Positions 24,803 to 32,665 are shown, counted from the first letter of the stretch. The stretch: DNA of 32,797 nt from Candidatus Thorarchaeota archaeon (GCA_029210805.1 JARGGA010000005.1:1-32797), one strand, 5' to 3'. Notes: generated by a model not told the origin, from the sequence alone. Translations and numbers: made by a program.

Positions 24803-26002
24803 ATGATTGACTTCTCTCTAACAGATGAACAAAAGAATCTACAGAAAAAAGCGCGTGATTTCGCGCAAGAATACATGCTTCCGTACGCTTCATATTATGA
24901 CAAAACTGGTGAATTTCCAACACCAATAGTCAAGAAAGCGTGGGAAGCTGGATTGATGAATCTGGGAATACCTAAGGAATATGGTGGACCTGGTCTTGGG
25001 TTAGTTGACGCATGTATAGCAGTAGAAGAGTTTGCTGCTGGTTGTGCAGGGATGACTACGAGTATCTTTGCCAATCAGCTTGGTCCAGAGCCAGTTTTGA
25101 TTGCAGGTTCTCATGAGCAAAAGGAGAAGTACTTGCGACCGCTGACGAAAGAACCCAAGCTTGTTTCTTTTGCGTGTTCTGAGCCCGGAATGGGTAGTGA
25201 TGTTGCAGGTATCAAGACTACAGCACGAAAGGAAGGGGATTCATACATTCTCAATGGTGCCAAATTTTGGATAACAAATGCGCCTCATGCCGATTATTTC
25301 ACAGTCTTCGCAAGTCTTGATCCAAGCAAGCGGCACAAAGCGCTCTGTGCATTCATTGTAGATGCAGACACTCCGGGAGTAAAGACTGGAAAACCAGTGG
25401 AGAAAATGGGACATAGAGCCTCTGCCACTTCCTCAGTAATGTTCAGAGATGCAAAGGTACCAGGAGAGAATCTTCTCGCGGGTGAGGGACAAGGCTTTCG
25501 AATTGCCATGCAGACTTTTGCAATGACGCGACCAGCAATTGCTGCCTTTGCAACAGGCCTTGCAAGAGCATCAATGGAATTTGCTAGAGCATATACTGAC
25601 AAGAGGGAGGTCTTCAGTAGCAAACTTAGGGAATTTGAAGTGATTCAGTTCAAACTGGCAGAGATGTATATGAAAGTAGAAACATCTCGTCTTTTGTACC
25701 TCAAAGCGGCATGGGCGGCAGATAATACACCTGACGCCACAATTCCAGCTAGCGTGGCTAAAGCATATGCCACTGATGCAGCTATGTGGTGTGCAAGTGA
25801 AGCGGTCCAGATACATGGAGGGTATGGATACATTGACCAGTATCCTGTTGAGAAGCTGTTCAGAGATGCAAAACTATACCAAATCTATGAAGGCACAAGC
25901 GAAGTGCAGCGTTTGATACTTGGCAGGTTTGTGCTTGATGGCTACCAACCTGCAATGGAAAATCTACCCAAATGGACTGGACAAAAAGCACCTGACTTCT
26001 AA
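24803..26002 (+). CDS. Acyl-CoA dehydrogenase
   Basis: This 399-residue flavoenzyme oxidises acyl-CoA to trans-2-enoyl-CoA in fatty-acid or amino-acid breakdown. Family blocks are plain: FSLTDEQKNLQKKARDFA at the start, SFACSEPGMGSDVAGIKTTA (FAD contact), KFWITNAPHADYF, and EAVQIHGGYGYIDQYPVEK. E363 in IYEGTSEVQRLILGR occupies the catalytic base position of the medium- and short-chain enzymes. Chain length preference cannot be read from the sequence. It follows the Fe-S/HTH gene by 89 bases. No ETF genes are present in the window, so the electron acceptor is unknown; the neighbouring Fe-S protein is one candidate. It converges on the SPOUT gene with a 54-base gap. Confidence 0.96.
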   Translation: MIDFSLTDEQKNLQKKARDFAQEYMLPYASYYDKTGEFPTPIVKKAWEAGLMNLGIPKEYGGPGLGLVDACIAVEEFAAGCAGMTTSIFANQLGPEPVLIAGSHEQKEKYLRPLTKEPKLVSFACSEPGMGSDVAGIKTTARKEGDSYILNGAKFWITNAPHADYFTVFASLDPSKRHKALCAFIVDADTPGVKTGKPVEKMGHRASATSSVMFRDAKVPGENLLAGEGQGFRIAMQTFAMTRPAIAAFATGLARASMEFARAYTDKREVFSSKLREFEVIQFKLAEMYMKVETSRLLYLKAAWAADNTPDATIPASVAKAYATDAAMWCASEAVQIHGGYGYIDQYPVEKLFRDAKLYQIYEGTSEVQRLILGRFVLDGYQPAMENLPKWTGQKAPDF

Positions 26003-26056
26003 GAGAATTATTGTCTTTGGAGCGGATGGTATTTCTAAACATCCGTTCCTTCTTTC

Positions 26057-26911
26057 TCACTTAAAATATCCAGGTTTTGTTACGTCTGGACCAAATGAAC
26101 TGTTGAACATTGCAAGACTTGCCCACACTGCCTCTTCAACTCTTACAGTTTCGGTTCCCTGATCGTCTATTGTATTTACCCAATAGTCAATGAATTCTTT
26201 CAGGGTATCTTTCTCCTTTGGGAATAACTCTCTAATGCCTCGACGAGGACCACCAATAATTGCAATCACATCACGCGTATTACCAACTACTGACTTGATT
26301 TCTGATTCAATACTGCTGTAAGGTACACCAGTCCTTGAAAGGGCAATTCGCGTCTTCGAGCTGGAGTTTTCGAGATGTTTTATCAGGCTATCGGTGACTT
26401 TGACGTCAAAGCCAAAGTAACGTTCTGTAGAGCTCCTCTCAACCACAGATAGCTGAATCGCACTATCTACCCAACGAAGTTTGAACAAGGTGGGATCACG
26501 ATTACTGATTGATTCATCACAGTCTATCAATTCATTTAGACCAATATCCACTTTTCCAGGGCCTGCTTGTATTCCCCATCTAAAATCTCCATTAGATACC
26601 GATTTCATTGATTGTGCAATAGGGTGGCTCTGCATTCGCAAGGGAGGAAGAATCCCAGCATACTTCAATGAAGGGGCCATAGGAAATGCGGTACGCCTGA
26701 GATATTGAGGTGTGTCCATGTACCTCAAGAGCTTCTCAAGTAGATTCAGGTCTCTTCGGATTTTTCCTTCGGAATTTGTTTGATAAATTACTACACTGTC
26801 TACTTTGAATACGGCAATTGCCCGTGCAATCTGACCAATTTTGATAGTTTTTTGTCGAAGGTCAGCGCAGTCAGAGAGAGAAGTGTCGGAAAGTGCAATT
26901 TCGAGTGGCAT
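26057..26911 (-). CDS. SPOUT-family RNA methyltransferase (COG2106/DUF171)
   Basis: The 284-residue protein matches the archaeal/eukaryotic SPOUT group related to human SPOUT1, annotated as a putative RNA uridine-N3 methyltransferase. Diagnostic is the block LLRYMDTPQYLRRTAFP, then LKYAGILPPL and SHP. The trefoil-knot part at the C-terminus includes VIAIIGGPRRGIRELFP, a glycine-rich loop of the SAM-binding type. A small beta-rich insert lies in the middle. RNA substrate is not proven. It begins ten bases after the archaease stop on the same strand, so the two are probably co-transcribed, a link between tRNA/rRNA processing factors. Confidence 0.88.
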   Translation of the reverse strand: MPLEIALSDTSLSDCADLRQKTIKIGQIARAIAVFKVDSVVIYQTNSEGKIRRDLNLLEKLLRYMDTPQYLRRTAFPMAPSLKYAGILPPLRMQSHPIAQSMKSVSNGDFRWGIQAGPGKVDIGLNELIDCDESISNRDPTLFKLRWVDSAIQLSVVERSSTERYFGFDVKVTDSLIKHLENSSSKTRIALSRTGVPYSSIESEIKSVVGNTRDVIAIIGGPRRGIRELFPKEKDTLKEFIDYWVNTIDDQGTETVRVEEAVWASLAMFNSSFGPDVTKPGYFK

Positions 26912-26921
26912 TTTTTATTCC

Positions 26922-27356
26922 TCAGAGGTCTAAAGTAAACCAGATTCGCGTAATCTCTGATTCGGTTTCGATTCTGATGTCAGCATATGTCATTGCTTTT
27001 ACTTCAGTCCGTGTTTCGTGCTTCTCAAAGTCTATCGCTTCGCCCCAAGCTAGTCCTTCCAAGGTGTAGGTGTTATCAATTTTGGCTAGTGAAGTGATTT
27101 CAAACTTTGAGTAGAACTTATACTCGATATCAATTAATGCGATAACTTGACCAACCCACTCTACGAGAAGCTCGTTGAGATCGTACCCAGTAACACAAAT
27201 TTTGGTGGATTCAGTAGGGGAAACGGTCGAAGTATTCATGATGACCTCATGGGTTGCAAGGGCAGCCTCTGCAAAGGCAGTTTCAAGAGTAGGTGCCCAG
27301 CACTCTACAGTAATGTCTGCAGTGTGCTCATGAAATTTGAATCCTCTCTCGGTCAT
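26922..27356 (-). CDS. Archaease, RtcB RNA ligase cofactor
   Basis: Archaease (144 residues) helps the RtcB ligase form its guanylated intermediate, so that it can join tRNA exons after intron removal. The family start FKFHEHTADITVECWAPTLETAFAEAA is present, with the D in HTADI and a second acidic pair near the end (YADIRIE) that fit the metal-binding sites. The ATG at 27356 gives the expected family length; the frame continues upstream by 17 codons to 27407 with no conserved sequence. It is the first gene of a pair with the SPOUT gene, and starts 91 bases from, and divergent to, the two-intron tRNA-Ser gene. Confidence 0.93.
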   Translation of the reverse strand: MTERGFKFHEHTADITVECWAPTLETAFAEAALATHEVIMNTSTVSPTESTKICVTGYDLNELLVEWVGQVIALIDIEYKFYSKFEITSLAKIDNTYTLEGLAWGEAIDFEKHETRTEVKAMTYADIRIETESEITRIWFTLDL

Positions 27357-27422
27357 CTGATTCACATCAAAGTGCCACCACGACAAGAAGCTTAAAAGGC
27401 ATTTCAAATGGACTGAAGAAAC

Positions 27423-27439
27423 AGGTCAAATAATGACCT
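27423..27439. promoter_or_regulatory. Inverted repeat before tRNA-Ser
   Basis: AGGTCA (27423-27428) and TGACCT (27434-27439) are perfect arms around AATAA, ending seven bases before the tRNA. The centre is AT-rich but too close to the tRNA 5' end to be a normal TATA box. It may be a regulator site between archaease and the tRNA, or a hairpin at the 5' end of the precursor. Confidence 0.3.
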
Positions 27440-27446
27440 ACAAAAA

Positions 27447-27594
27447 GCCGAGGTAGCCAAGCCCGGATTACGGCGCCGGTCTTGAAAATCGGAGTGTTCT
27501 ACACTCCTAGACCAGGTCAACCGGTATCTTCGGATGCATGAGTTCAAGGGCTTTGACATTTCGTCAAGTCGAACACATCTCATCCTCGGCGCCA
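27447..27594 (+). tRNA. tRNA-Ser(UGA) with two introns
   Basis: Acceptor GCCGAGG pairs perfectly with CCTCGGC, followed by discriminator G and CCA (27592-27594). The D arm is GCC/GGC with a GG-containing loop. The anticodon stem is CCGGT/ACCGG and the loop CTTGAAA has anticodon TGA. Intron 1 (27487-27518, 32 bases) is at the usual 37/38 site, with a CTTG/CAGG central helix between three-base bulges. Exon 2 supplies the long variable arm TATC-TTCG-GATG typical of serine. Intron 2 (27548-27576, 29 bases) interrupts the T loop between bases 58 and 59: GTTC/GAAC forms the central helix between AAG and ACA bulges, and removal restores ATGAG-TTCAAAT-CTCAT. The mature tRNA is 84 bases plus CCA. Both introns fit the bulge-helix-bulge rule of archaeal tRNA splicing. 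Confidence 0.92.
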
Positions 27595-27614
27595 TTCTCA
27601 TTCTATTTATCAGA

Positions 27615-28184
27615 TTATACTTCATTATATCTGAAACAGTCAACTGTGTGGTCGTTTACCATTCCAGTTGCCTTCATATGTGCGTAGACAATGGTTGATC
27701 CAACAAATTTGAAACCTCTTCGTTTCAAATCTTTGCTAATCTTGTCAGATAGTTCTGTGGTTGCAGGAATCTCCTTAGTAGACTTCCATTTGTTCACAAT
27801 AGGCTTTCCATCAACAAATCCCCAGATATAATTGTTAAAGGATTCAAATTCTTTCTGCACTTCAAGAAACGCTTTAGCATTTGTAATCGCAGATTCAATT
27901 TTGCTCCGATTCCTAACAATTCCACTGTTTGTCATCAGCTTCTCAATTTTCTTTGCATCATACTTTGCAATTTTCTTTGCATCAAAATTGTCAAAAGCTA
28001 GTCTATAGTTTTCGTGTTTCCTCAGAATCGTGATCCAACTCAACCCAGCCTGAAATCCTTCGAGCAAAAGGAACTCAAATAGCATCCTGTCATCATGAAC
28101 AGGAACTCCCCATTCCTCGTCATGATATTTTACGTAAAGTGGATTGTCCAGAGGTACCCAACTACAACGCTTTTTCTCTACCAT
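27615..28184 (-). CDS. tag: DNA-3-methyladenine glycosylase I (Tag)
   Basis: This base-excision repair enzyme removes 3-methyladenine from alkylated DNA. The 189-residue product has the family start CSWVPLDNPLYVKYHDEEWG, and LEGFQAGLSWITILRKHENY with the likely catalytic E42. The zinc site that locks the ends together in Tag is complete: C7, H21, H179, C183. The ATG at 28184 is preferred over a TTG 12 bases upstream. Tag is mainly a bacterial family, so this copy may have come by transfer, although its base use is like its neighbours. It ends 21 bases after the tRNA-Ser and faces it. Confidence 0.95.
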   Translation of the reverse strand: MVEKKRCSWVPLDNPLYVKYHDEEWGVPVHDDRMLFEFLLLEGFQAGLSWITILRKHENYRLAFDNFDAKKIAKYDAKKIEKLMTNSGIVRNRSKIESAITNAKAFLEVQKEFESFNNYIWGFVDGKPIVNKWKSTKEIPATTELSDKISKDLKRRGFKFVGSTIVYAHMKATGMVNDHTVDCFRYNEV

Positions 28185-28255
28185 TTTCTCTACCAAAAAC
28201 GATGGTTTATCCTAGAGAATATAAACAATTTCCAATTCCTACTAACCTAATCACA

Positions 28256-29215
28256 TCAAGTGAAGATTGATTTTGGAAGAACTGCTCTCACTCCAGGAGT
28301 GATATCAACAAGCTGACTGATTCTCATGTCAACAGCACAGCTACAAAGGGCATATGCTTCCTCACGGGTTAGTCCTTTTTCAGCAACCAACCACTCAATC
28401 ATATCCCTTAGAGCAATTCTTGCTGCATCCTCAGCCGTTTCACCCCAAGCAGTGGTCATGAAATGCTCATCCGTTTCATATTGGGGACGTTCTATTTTCT
28501 TGGTCTTATTGACTACAAGCCTTATTGTAACATCTGCATCAATTTCTACTGCTGTACCACAGACCTCGCCGTCACCTTGAACTGCATGAACATCACCAAC
28601 ACCAAATAGAGCTCCTTCAACAAAGACTGGTAGATAGACAATGGTACCAGCAGTGCAGGCACGTGAATCCATGTTGCCACCATATTCTCTTGGAATAAGA
28701 GTGCCCTGAGAACCTTCAGCTGGTGCAACAATCAGAGTGCCCGGAAAAGGATCTATAGGAATCTTCACTTTTTCACTAAAAACAGCCTTTCCATCTTCTA
28801 TTGGGATTATTCTAGTCCAAGGTTCAGGAAATTCAGAAGCAAGATACCCAAAGTTTGGGATTATACAACAAGATCCTTGTTTTGCAACATCAATGTCCAG
28901 AATGTGGACTTCTAAGGTATCTCCGGGTTCTGCGCCTTCAACATACACTGGACCTGTTGCAGGATTTATTCGTTCCATATCGAAGTTGATTGGTAAATCC
29001 GTAGATTTCTGAATTGTCTGATTGAAAGCATCCCGGCATTCAAAAACAACTGTTTCTCCTGTTTGTATTCTCAAAACCGGAGGGTTGCTACTATCAGCTT
29101 TGAAGACTACATCCTTCATACTCACTCGGTGATACTTCCCATCGTTCATTTTCATCACTAATGACGAAGAATATGCTGGAATTAAGTATTCCCAGAAACC
29201 TGCTTCCAAACTCAT
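28256..29215 (-). CDS. Acetamidase/formamidase family protein
   Basis: This 319-residue protein belongs to the FmdA/AmdA amidohydrolase family, which splits formamide or acetamide to ammonia and the acid. Family blocks seen are PATGPVYVEGAEPGDTLEVHI, the GGNMDSRACTAGTIVYLPV stretch and GALFGVGDVHAVQGDGEVCG. The metal or active-site residues sit in the latter two. The start is uncertain: ATG 29215 is used, but the first 20 residues are not conserved, and the ATG at 29155 would give 299 residues. No Shine-Dalgarno is seen at either. An inverted repeat at 29230-29247 lies just before the gene. Substrate is unknown. Confidence 0.9.
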   Translation of the reverse strand: MSLEAGFWEYLIPAYSSSLVMKMNDGKYHRVSMKDVVFKADSSNPPVLRIQTGETVVFECRDAFNQTIQKSTDLPINFDMERINPATGPVYVEGAEPGDTLEVHILDIDVAKQGSCCIIPNFGYLASEFPEPWTRIIPIEDGKAVFSEKVKIPIDPFPGTLIVAPAEGSQGTLIPREYGGNMDSRACTAGTIVYLPVFVEGALFGVGDVHAVQGDGEVCGTAVEIDADVTIRLVVNKTKKIERPQYETDEHFMTTAWGETAEDAARIALRDMIEWLVAEKGLTREEAYALCSCAVDMRISQLVDITPGVRAVLPKSIFT

Positions 29216-29229
29216 CTTCGACAAGAAAT

Positions 29230-29247
29230 TTGGAACACATGTTCCAA
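29230..29247. promoter_or_regulatory. Inverted repeat upstream of the amidase gene
   Basis: TTGGAAC (29230-29236) and GTTCCAA (29241-29247) are perfect 7-bp arms with four bases between. The site lies 15 bases upstream of the amidase ATG and just after the ferredoxin stop. It may be an operator or a terminator-like hairpin. There is no T-run. Confidence 0.4.
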
Positions 29248-29259
29248 GTATCGATTATT

Positions 29260-29478
29260 CTAGGTGACAGTTATCGACATAAACGGACAACGGTCCACAC
29301 ACTCGCCGCAGCCATTGCATAGTTCTGGATCTCTCAGGTGTGCGTGTCCATCGTCATAGCTGAAGGAGAGAGCGTCACATGCTCCAATGCATGGATGACC
29401 AGTGCAAAGAGTGCAATCGTCTATGTTGATTTCAATCGTTAATCCAAGTGATTCGTTAGTCCACTCCATGATAATCAT
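29260..29478 (-). CDS. Small 2x[4Fe-4S] ferredoxin-like protein
   Basis: The 72-residue product has one variant cluster motif, CTLCTGHPCIGAC, and one full motif, CNGCGECVDRCP. The first has a spacing unlike a plain ferredoxin (CxxC then a longer gap to C). It would serve in electron transfer. The start is not certain. The ATG at 29478 follows the elp3 stop by 16 bases; a TTG at 29544 would overlap elp3 by 50 bases. The gene is probably co-transcribed with elp3, which needs an electron source to activate its radical-SAM cluster; a role as that donor is an inference from position. Confidence 0.75.
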   Translation of the reverse strand: MIIMEWTNESLGLTIEINIDDCTLCTGHPCIGACDALSFSYDDGHAHLRDPELCNGCGECVDRCPFMSITVT

Positions 29479-29494
29479 CAAAAAAGACACTAAT

Positions 29495-31102
29495 TCATCT
29501 ATTGAGGGTTTTTGCGAGGTAAGGTCCTCTATCTGAGAATCCAAGATTTCGGTAGTACTGTTTCACACCAATTCCACTATTGACAAGGATTTGCTCAACA
29601 TCGTATTCATCTCGCCCAATGTCTTGGGCAGCTTGAATCATCTTTTCACCTAGACCGAGATGTTGCCACGAGTCCAAATCATGTTCGCCAATATCTACAA
29701 CTGGACCATATACTCTCAGTTCTCGAATCAGCGCACATGGTTTTTCAGTTATTTCCGGTCGGTATGCATCTTGGCTTGGAAGTCTTAGCCGGAGAAATCC
29801 AAAGATGATGTCAAGTCTAGGTATCTCAAATGATAGGAAGATCTCTTTCCCGCCGGCTGCATCGTATTCACGGCGCACTAGTTCAATTTCATCGGAATTG
29901 ACGTCCAAACCAGATCGCATTTGATAATGGCCAATTTCCCGATACCTGATAGTAGGGTTTCGCAGGTTTCGGGATATCATCTGGCGATGTACAAGCTCCC
30001 TCAAGTTGCCCTTGTCAAGCCCAGCTTCTATTTGATGTAGGGGAATGTCTCTCTGCATTCTCTGAATCCGTACATATTCCGGCATCTGGCTAACTACTGT
30101 AGAAACCAAGTCCACTATTTGATCACTGTTGAAGGGAATGTATTCTCCCTTTTTCCACCACTCATAGATCTTGGTATTTTTCACAATGATTGTTGGATAA
30201 ATCTTCAGCATATCTGGCTGAAATCTTGAATCTGAGAAGAGTTTCTTGAAGTCTTGGAGGTCGCTTTCGGGTGTGCTTCCAGGCAGACCAGGCATCATAT
30301 GGTAACATATTTTCAGACCTGAATCACGTAGCAATTGGGTTGCCCTAGCAGTCGTTTCCACTCCATGACCTCTTTCAACTCGTTCAAGAATCTCATCTGA
30401 AAGGGTCTGTACTCCAAGTTCGACCCTTGTTGCACCCATTCTAAGCATATCATCAACTGTGTCCTTGTTGATCCAATCGGGACGTGTTTCAAAAGTGAGT
30501 CCAACATTCCTTACTTCTGCGTTTTCATTGTTCTGCATCGATTGTTCCAGTGTTGGACTGGCAAATCCATTCATTGCATCTAAGCAGTTCTTCACAAAAC
30601 CCTCTCTGTAATCAGATTCCTTTGAACACCAATCACCGCCCATAACAATCAGCTCAACCTTGTTGATACTATGGCCGATTGTCTTTAGCTGATTCAGTCG
30701 AGTTTCCACCTGTCTGTATGGATTGAATTCATTCTGAATGCCTCTCATTGTTGCAGGTTCATGTCCAGTATAGCTCTGCGGCACGCCTAGGTCCGGCCCA
30801 CCGGGACAATACGCACATTTACCATGAGGGCAGGCATGAGGTTCAGTCATCACAGCGACTACAGCAACCCCGGATACTGTTCTTACGGGTCTTTTTTGTA
30901 AGAGCGGAATAAGGATATCAGCTTCTTCAGGAATGGACGCCTGTAGAACATCAGCATTTGAGGGAATTGTAGAACGTTGATACTTTCCACAGATTTTATT
31001 CTTGATTCGATTCACTACTCTCTTATCGACAGGGACATCACTCTGTAGTATCGCATCAATGATTTCTCTGTAAAGAGCATAATCCATGTCTTTGTCCGGC
31101 AT
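29495..31102 (-). CDS. elp3: Elp3, tRNA wobble-uridine carboxymethyl synthase
   Basis: This radical-SAM and acetyltransferase enzyme forms cm5-type modifications on U34 of tRNA. The 535-residue length is normal. The cluster motif CPHGKCAYC (C91, C96, C99) binds the radical-SAM [4Fe-4S]. Then come VELIVMGGDW, GLTFETRPDW, RVELGVQTL and GLPGSTPESDLQDFK. The C-terminal GNAT domain spans about 410-535, with LRVYGPVVDIGEHDLDSW and QHLGLGEKMIQAA for acetyl-CoA binding. The ATG at 31102 is preceded at about 28 bases by TATTAAT, suggesting a leaderless transcript, and an inverted repeat overlaps that box. Confidence 0.96.
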   Translation of the reverse strand: MPDKDMDYALYREIIDAILQSDVPVDKRVVNRIKNKICGKYQRSTIPSNADVLQASIPEEADILIPLLQKRPVRTVSGVAVVAVMTEPHACPHGKCAYCPGGPDLGVPQSYTGHEPATMRGIQNEFNPYRQVETRLNQLKTIGHSINKVELIVMGGDWCSKESDYREGFVKNCLDAMNGFASPTLEQSMQNNENAEVRNVGLTFETRPDWINKDTVDDMLRMGATRVELGVQTLSDEILERVERGHGVETTARATQLLRDSGLKICYHMMPGLPGSTPESDLQDFKKLFSDSRFQPDMLKIYPTIIVKNTKIYEWWKKGEYIPFNSDQIVDLVSTVVSQMPEYVRIQRMQRDIPLHQIEAGLDKGNLRELVHRQMISRNLRNPTIRYREIGHYQMRSGLDVNSDEIELVRREYDAAGGKEIFLSFEIPRLDIIFGFLRLRLPSQDAYRPEITEKPCALIRELRVYGPVVDIGEHDLDSWQHLGLGEKMIQAAQDIGRDEYDVEQILVNSGIGVKQYYRNLGFSDRGPYLAKTLNR

Positions 31103-31132
31103 TGCATCTGAATAGGATGAGGTTGTTGATTA

Positions 31133-31146
31133 ATACCATGTGGTAT
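31133..31146. promoter_or_regulatory. Inverted repeat at the elp3 promoter
   Basis: ATACCA and TGGTAT are perfect arms separated by TG. They adjoin a TATTAAT sequence on the minus strand that is placed as the TATA box for elp3. A repressor bound here would block the promoter. There is no further evidence for regulation. Confidence 0.35.
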
Positions 31147-31246
31147 GCATGATTTCACTTGGAAAGAATAGACGTGTCTACAAGTTCGGATTCTGGTTCA
31201 AGTAATCTGCTTGCTGAACTCTGAGTTATCCCTTTAGTCACTGTTT

Positions 31247-31645
31247 CTACCCCCATTCGTTTACAAAATATTGCAAAGTAGTAACTACAGTCGATGTCCA
31301 TCTTGTAATGTCAACTTCATCAGAATCTGCAAGTTCTCGAACCATGACACTGAAGGGATGTACATTTTTTGTAGTGAGGGTCTTTGCAATCAAATGCATG
31401 ATGTACCGCCGCTTTTCATCAAGTGAGGCAGCATAAATCATCACAAGGCGATCTATTGCTTCTTGAGTGCCCAATTCTGCTATTGTCTTTACACCCAGAA
31501 ACCATTCTTCGGAGTTATTCGATTTGATGAGAGTCTCACAGTAATCAATAACTCCAGCATCCCGTCTGCGAGCGAGTTCCATCAGTCCAGGGGCCCTAAG
31601 AATAAGATGTACATCTTTATCATGTACAAGTTCCCACAGCTGCAT
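31247..31645 (-). CDS. HEAT-like helical repeat protein, 132 aa
   Basis: The protein seems to be made of helix pairs, for example WFLGVKTIAELGTQEAIDRL followed by a second amphipathic pair, as in HEAT or armadillo repeats. Such proteins bind other proteins; no enzyme motif is seen. The frame is open back to 31807, but I place the start at the ATG at 31645. The upstream part is rich in proline, histidine and arginine, read from unusually GC-rich DNA, and does not look like part of the fold. It precedes elp3 by 144 bases on the same strand. Confidence 0.6.
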   Translation of the reverse strand: MQLWELVHDKDVHLILRAPGLMELARRRDAGVIDYCETLIKSNNSEEWFLGVKTIAELGTQEAIDRLVMIYAASLDEKRRYIMHLIAKTLTTKNVHPFSVMVRELADSDEVDITRWTSTVVTTLQYFVNEWG

Positions 31646-31683
31646 CCGATCAGTGTCAGCATGGAGCGGAGTATGCTCTGGCC

Positions 31684-31722
31684 GGGAGGGAGGGTGACAG
31701 ACCAGACGCAGCCGGGGAGGGG
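31684..31722 (+). other. G-run cluster in a GC-rich island
   Basis: Five G-runs occur on the plus strand: GGG at 31684-31686, 31688-31690 and 31692-31694, and GGGG at 31714-31717 and 31719-31722. With one long loop they could form a quadruplex. The surrounding 80 bases are far richer in GC than neighbouring DNA. It lies between the helical-repeat gene start and the 5S gene. An RNA gene or a transferred piece is possible, but nothing recognisable folds from it. Confidence 0.25.
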
Positions 31723-31820
31723 AGTCATGGATTGATGTTTCGTCAGTGACTAATAAGGTCACCATAGAAATTCTAAGGATAGGCATGAAAATTGAAGCAT
31801 TTGGCATAGGTCAGAGGACA

Positions 31821-31830
31821 ATCTTTAAAT
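31821..31830 (+). promoter_or_regulatory. TATA-like box of 5S rRNA
   Basis: ATCTTTAAAT lies about 30 bases upstream of the 5S 5' end, close to the archaeal spacing for a TATA box. Confidence 0.45.
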
Positions 31831-31856
31831 CATGATTGACTCCCGAAAGTTCTTGA

Positions 31857-31970
31857 TGGCGGCCATAGGTTCCAGGATTTACCTGATCTCGGCTGAACTC
31901 AGAAGTCAAGTCTGGAATCGTTGACGGAAATGTGCGCTGCGCGAGCGCGTGACAAGCCGTTAAGCTGCCA
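31857..31970 (+). rRNA. rrf: 5S ribosomal RNA
   Basis: Helix I pairs TGGCGGC (31857-31863) with GCTGCCA (31964-31970). The archaeal start GGCGGCCATAG is followed by the conserved loop CCTGATCTCGGCTGAACTC and AGAAGTCAAG. Helix II pairs GTTCCAG with CTGGAAT. Helices IV and V are in ACGG, a GTGCGC/GCGCGT arm and CCGT. The ends may extend by a few bases, as usual lengths are near 120. A pyrimidine-rich tract follows and probably ends transcription. The gene stands alone, away from 16S and 23S. Confidence 0.9.
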
Positions 31971-32063
31971 CTTTCTTCTTCTTTCATTATCGATTGTCAA
32001 ATCTTTGATTTGAAGAGAGTAAACTCCTACCTTCTCATAGTCTGATAGCGATTGTGGAATCAA

Positions 32064-32513
32064 TTATGGAGTAGTAAGCCATTTGTCATGTTCTTCTGTT
32101 TTCGAGGGAGATATAGCTGCTAACAGAATAACACCAGTTATGAAGAGTATAGGAATTGGAACAGTGATTATAAGATATGTTACTGGATAGAAGTATGTTA
32201 TTGTGAAAACGTAAAACAAAATTGAAACAACGAGTATATGCAACTCTGCCAATAATGCAACAAGTAATGCCTTTCTAATTGTTGTTTTTGCTTCATAGTA
32301 TCTATACACCTGAATAATGAAAACAATCCGCATAATGACGTAGACGAAGTTGAAGGTAGCAATAGTACTGCCACCGTTGACATGTGTAATCCAAAAAACG
32401 GCCTGAATGACCATATTTGTTGTGCCTTCTATGTAGTCGAACTCTACACCAACTAGCATCGGAAAAATGAGCGCGACAATGGCTACTATCAATGTCATCA
32501 CATAAGATTTCAT
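32064..32513 (-). CDS. Membrane protein, four predicted segments, 149 aa
   Basis: I do not recognise the family. Hydrophobic stretches occur near residues 6-24, 52-68, 85-105 and 113-136, which suggests four membrane passes, with a charged C-terminal tail (SPSKTEEHDKW). The ATG at 32513 is chosen over the TTG at 32522. No Shine-Dalgarno is clear. It diverges from the rnhB gene and stands alone on the minus strand. No channel or enzyme motif can be seen. Confidence 0.6.
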   Translation of the reverse strand: MKSYVMTLIVAIVALIFPMLVGVEFDYIEGTTNMVIQAVFWITHVNGGSTIATFNFVYVIMRIVFIIQVYRYYEAKTTIRKALLVALLAELHILVVSILFYVFTITYFYPVTYLIITVPIPILFITGVILLAAISPSKTEEHDKWLTTP

Positions 32514-32665
32514 TCCATTCAACTTCCCACCTCAGTTCATCTCGTAGTTGTAGCCTCATGAAAAAATACTGTGTCAGTTTCTTTGTCGACGCATTCCGCA
32601 ATCGTCTCTTTCCATTCCAGACCACTCCGAGACTGTAAAATAGCTTCTCATGGTAAATGAAATGT

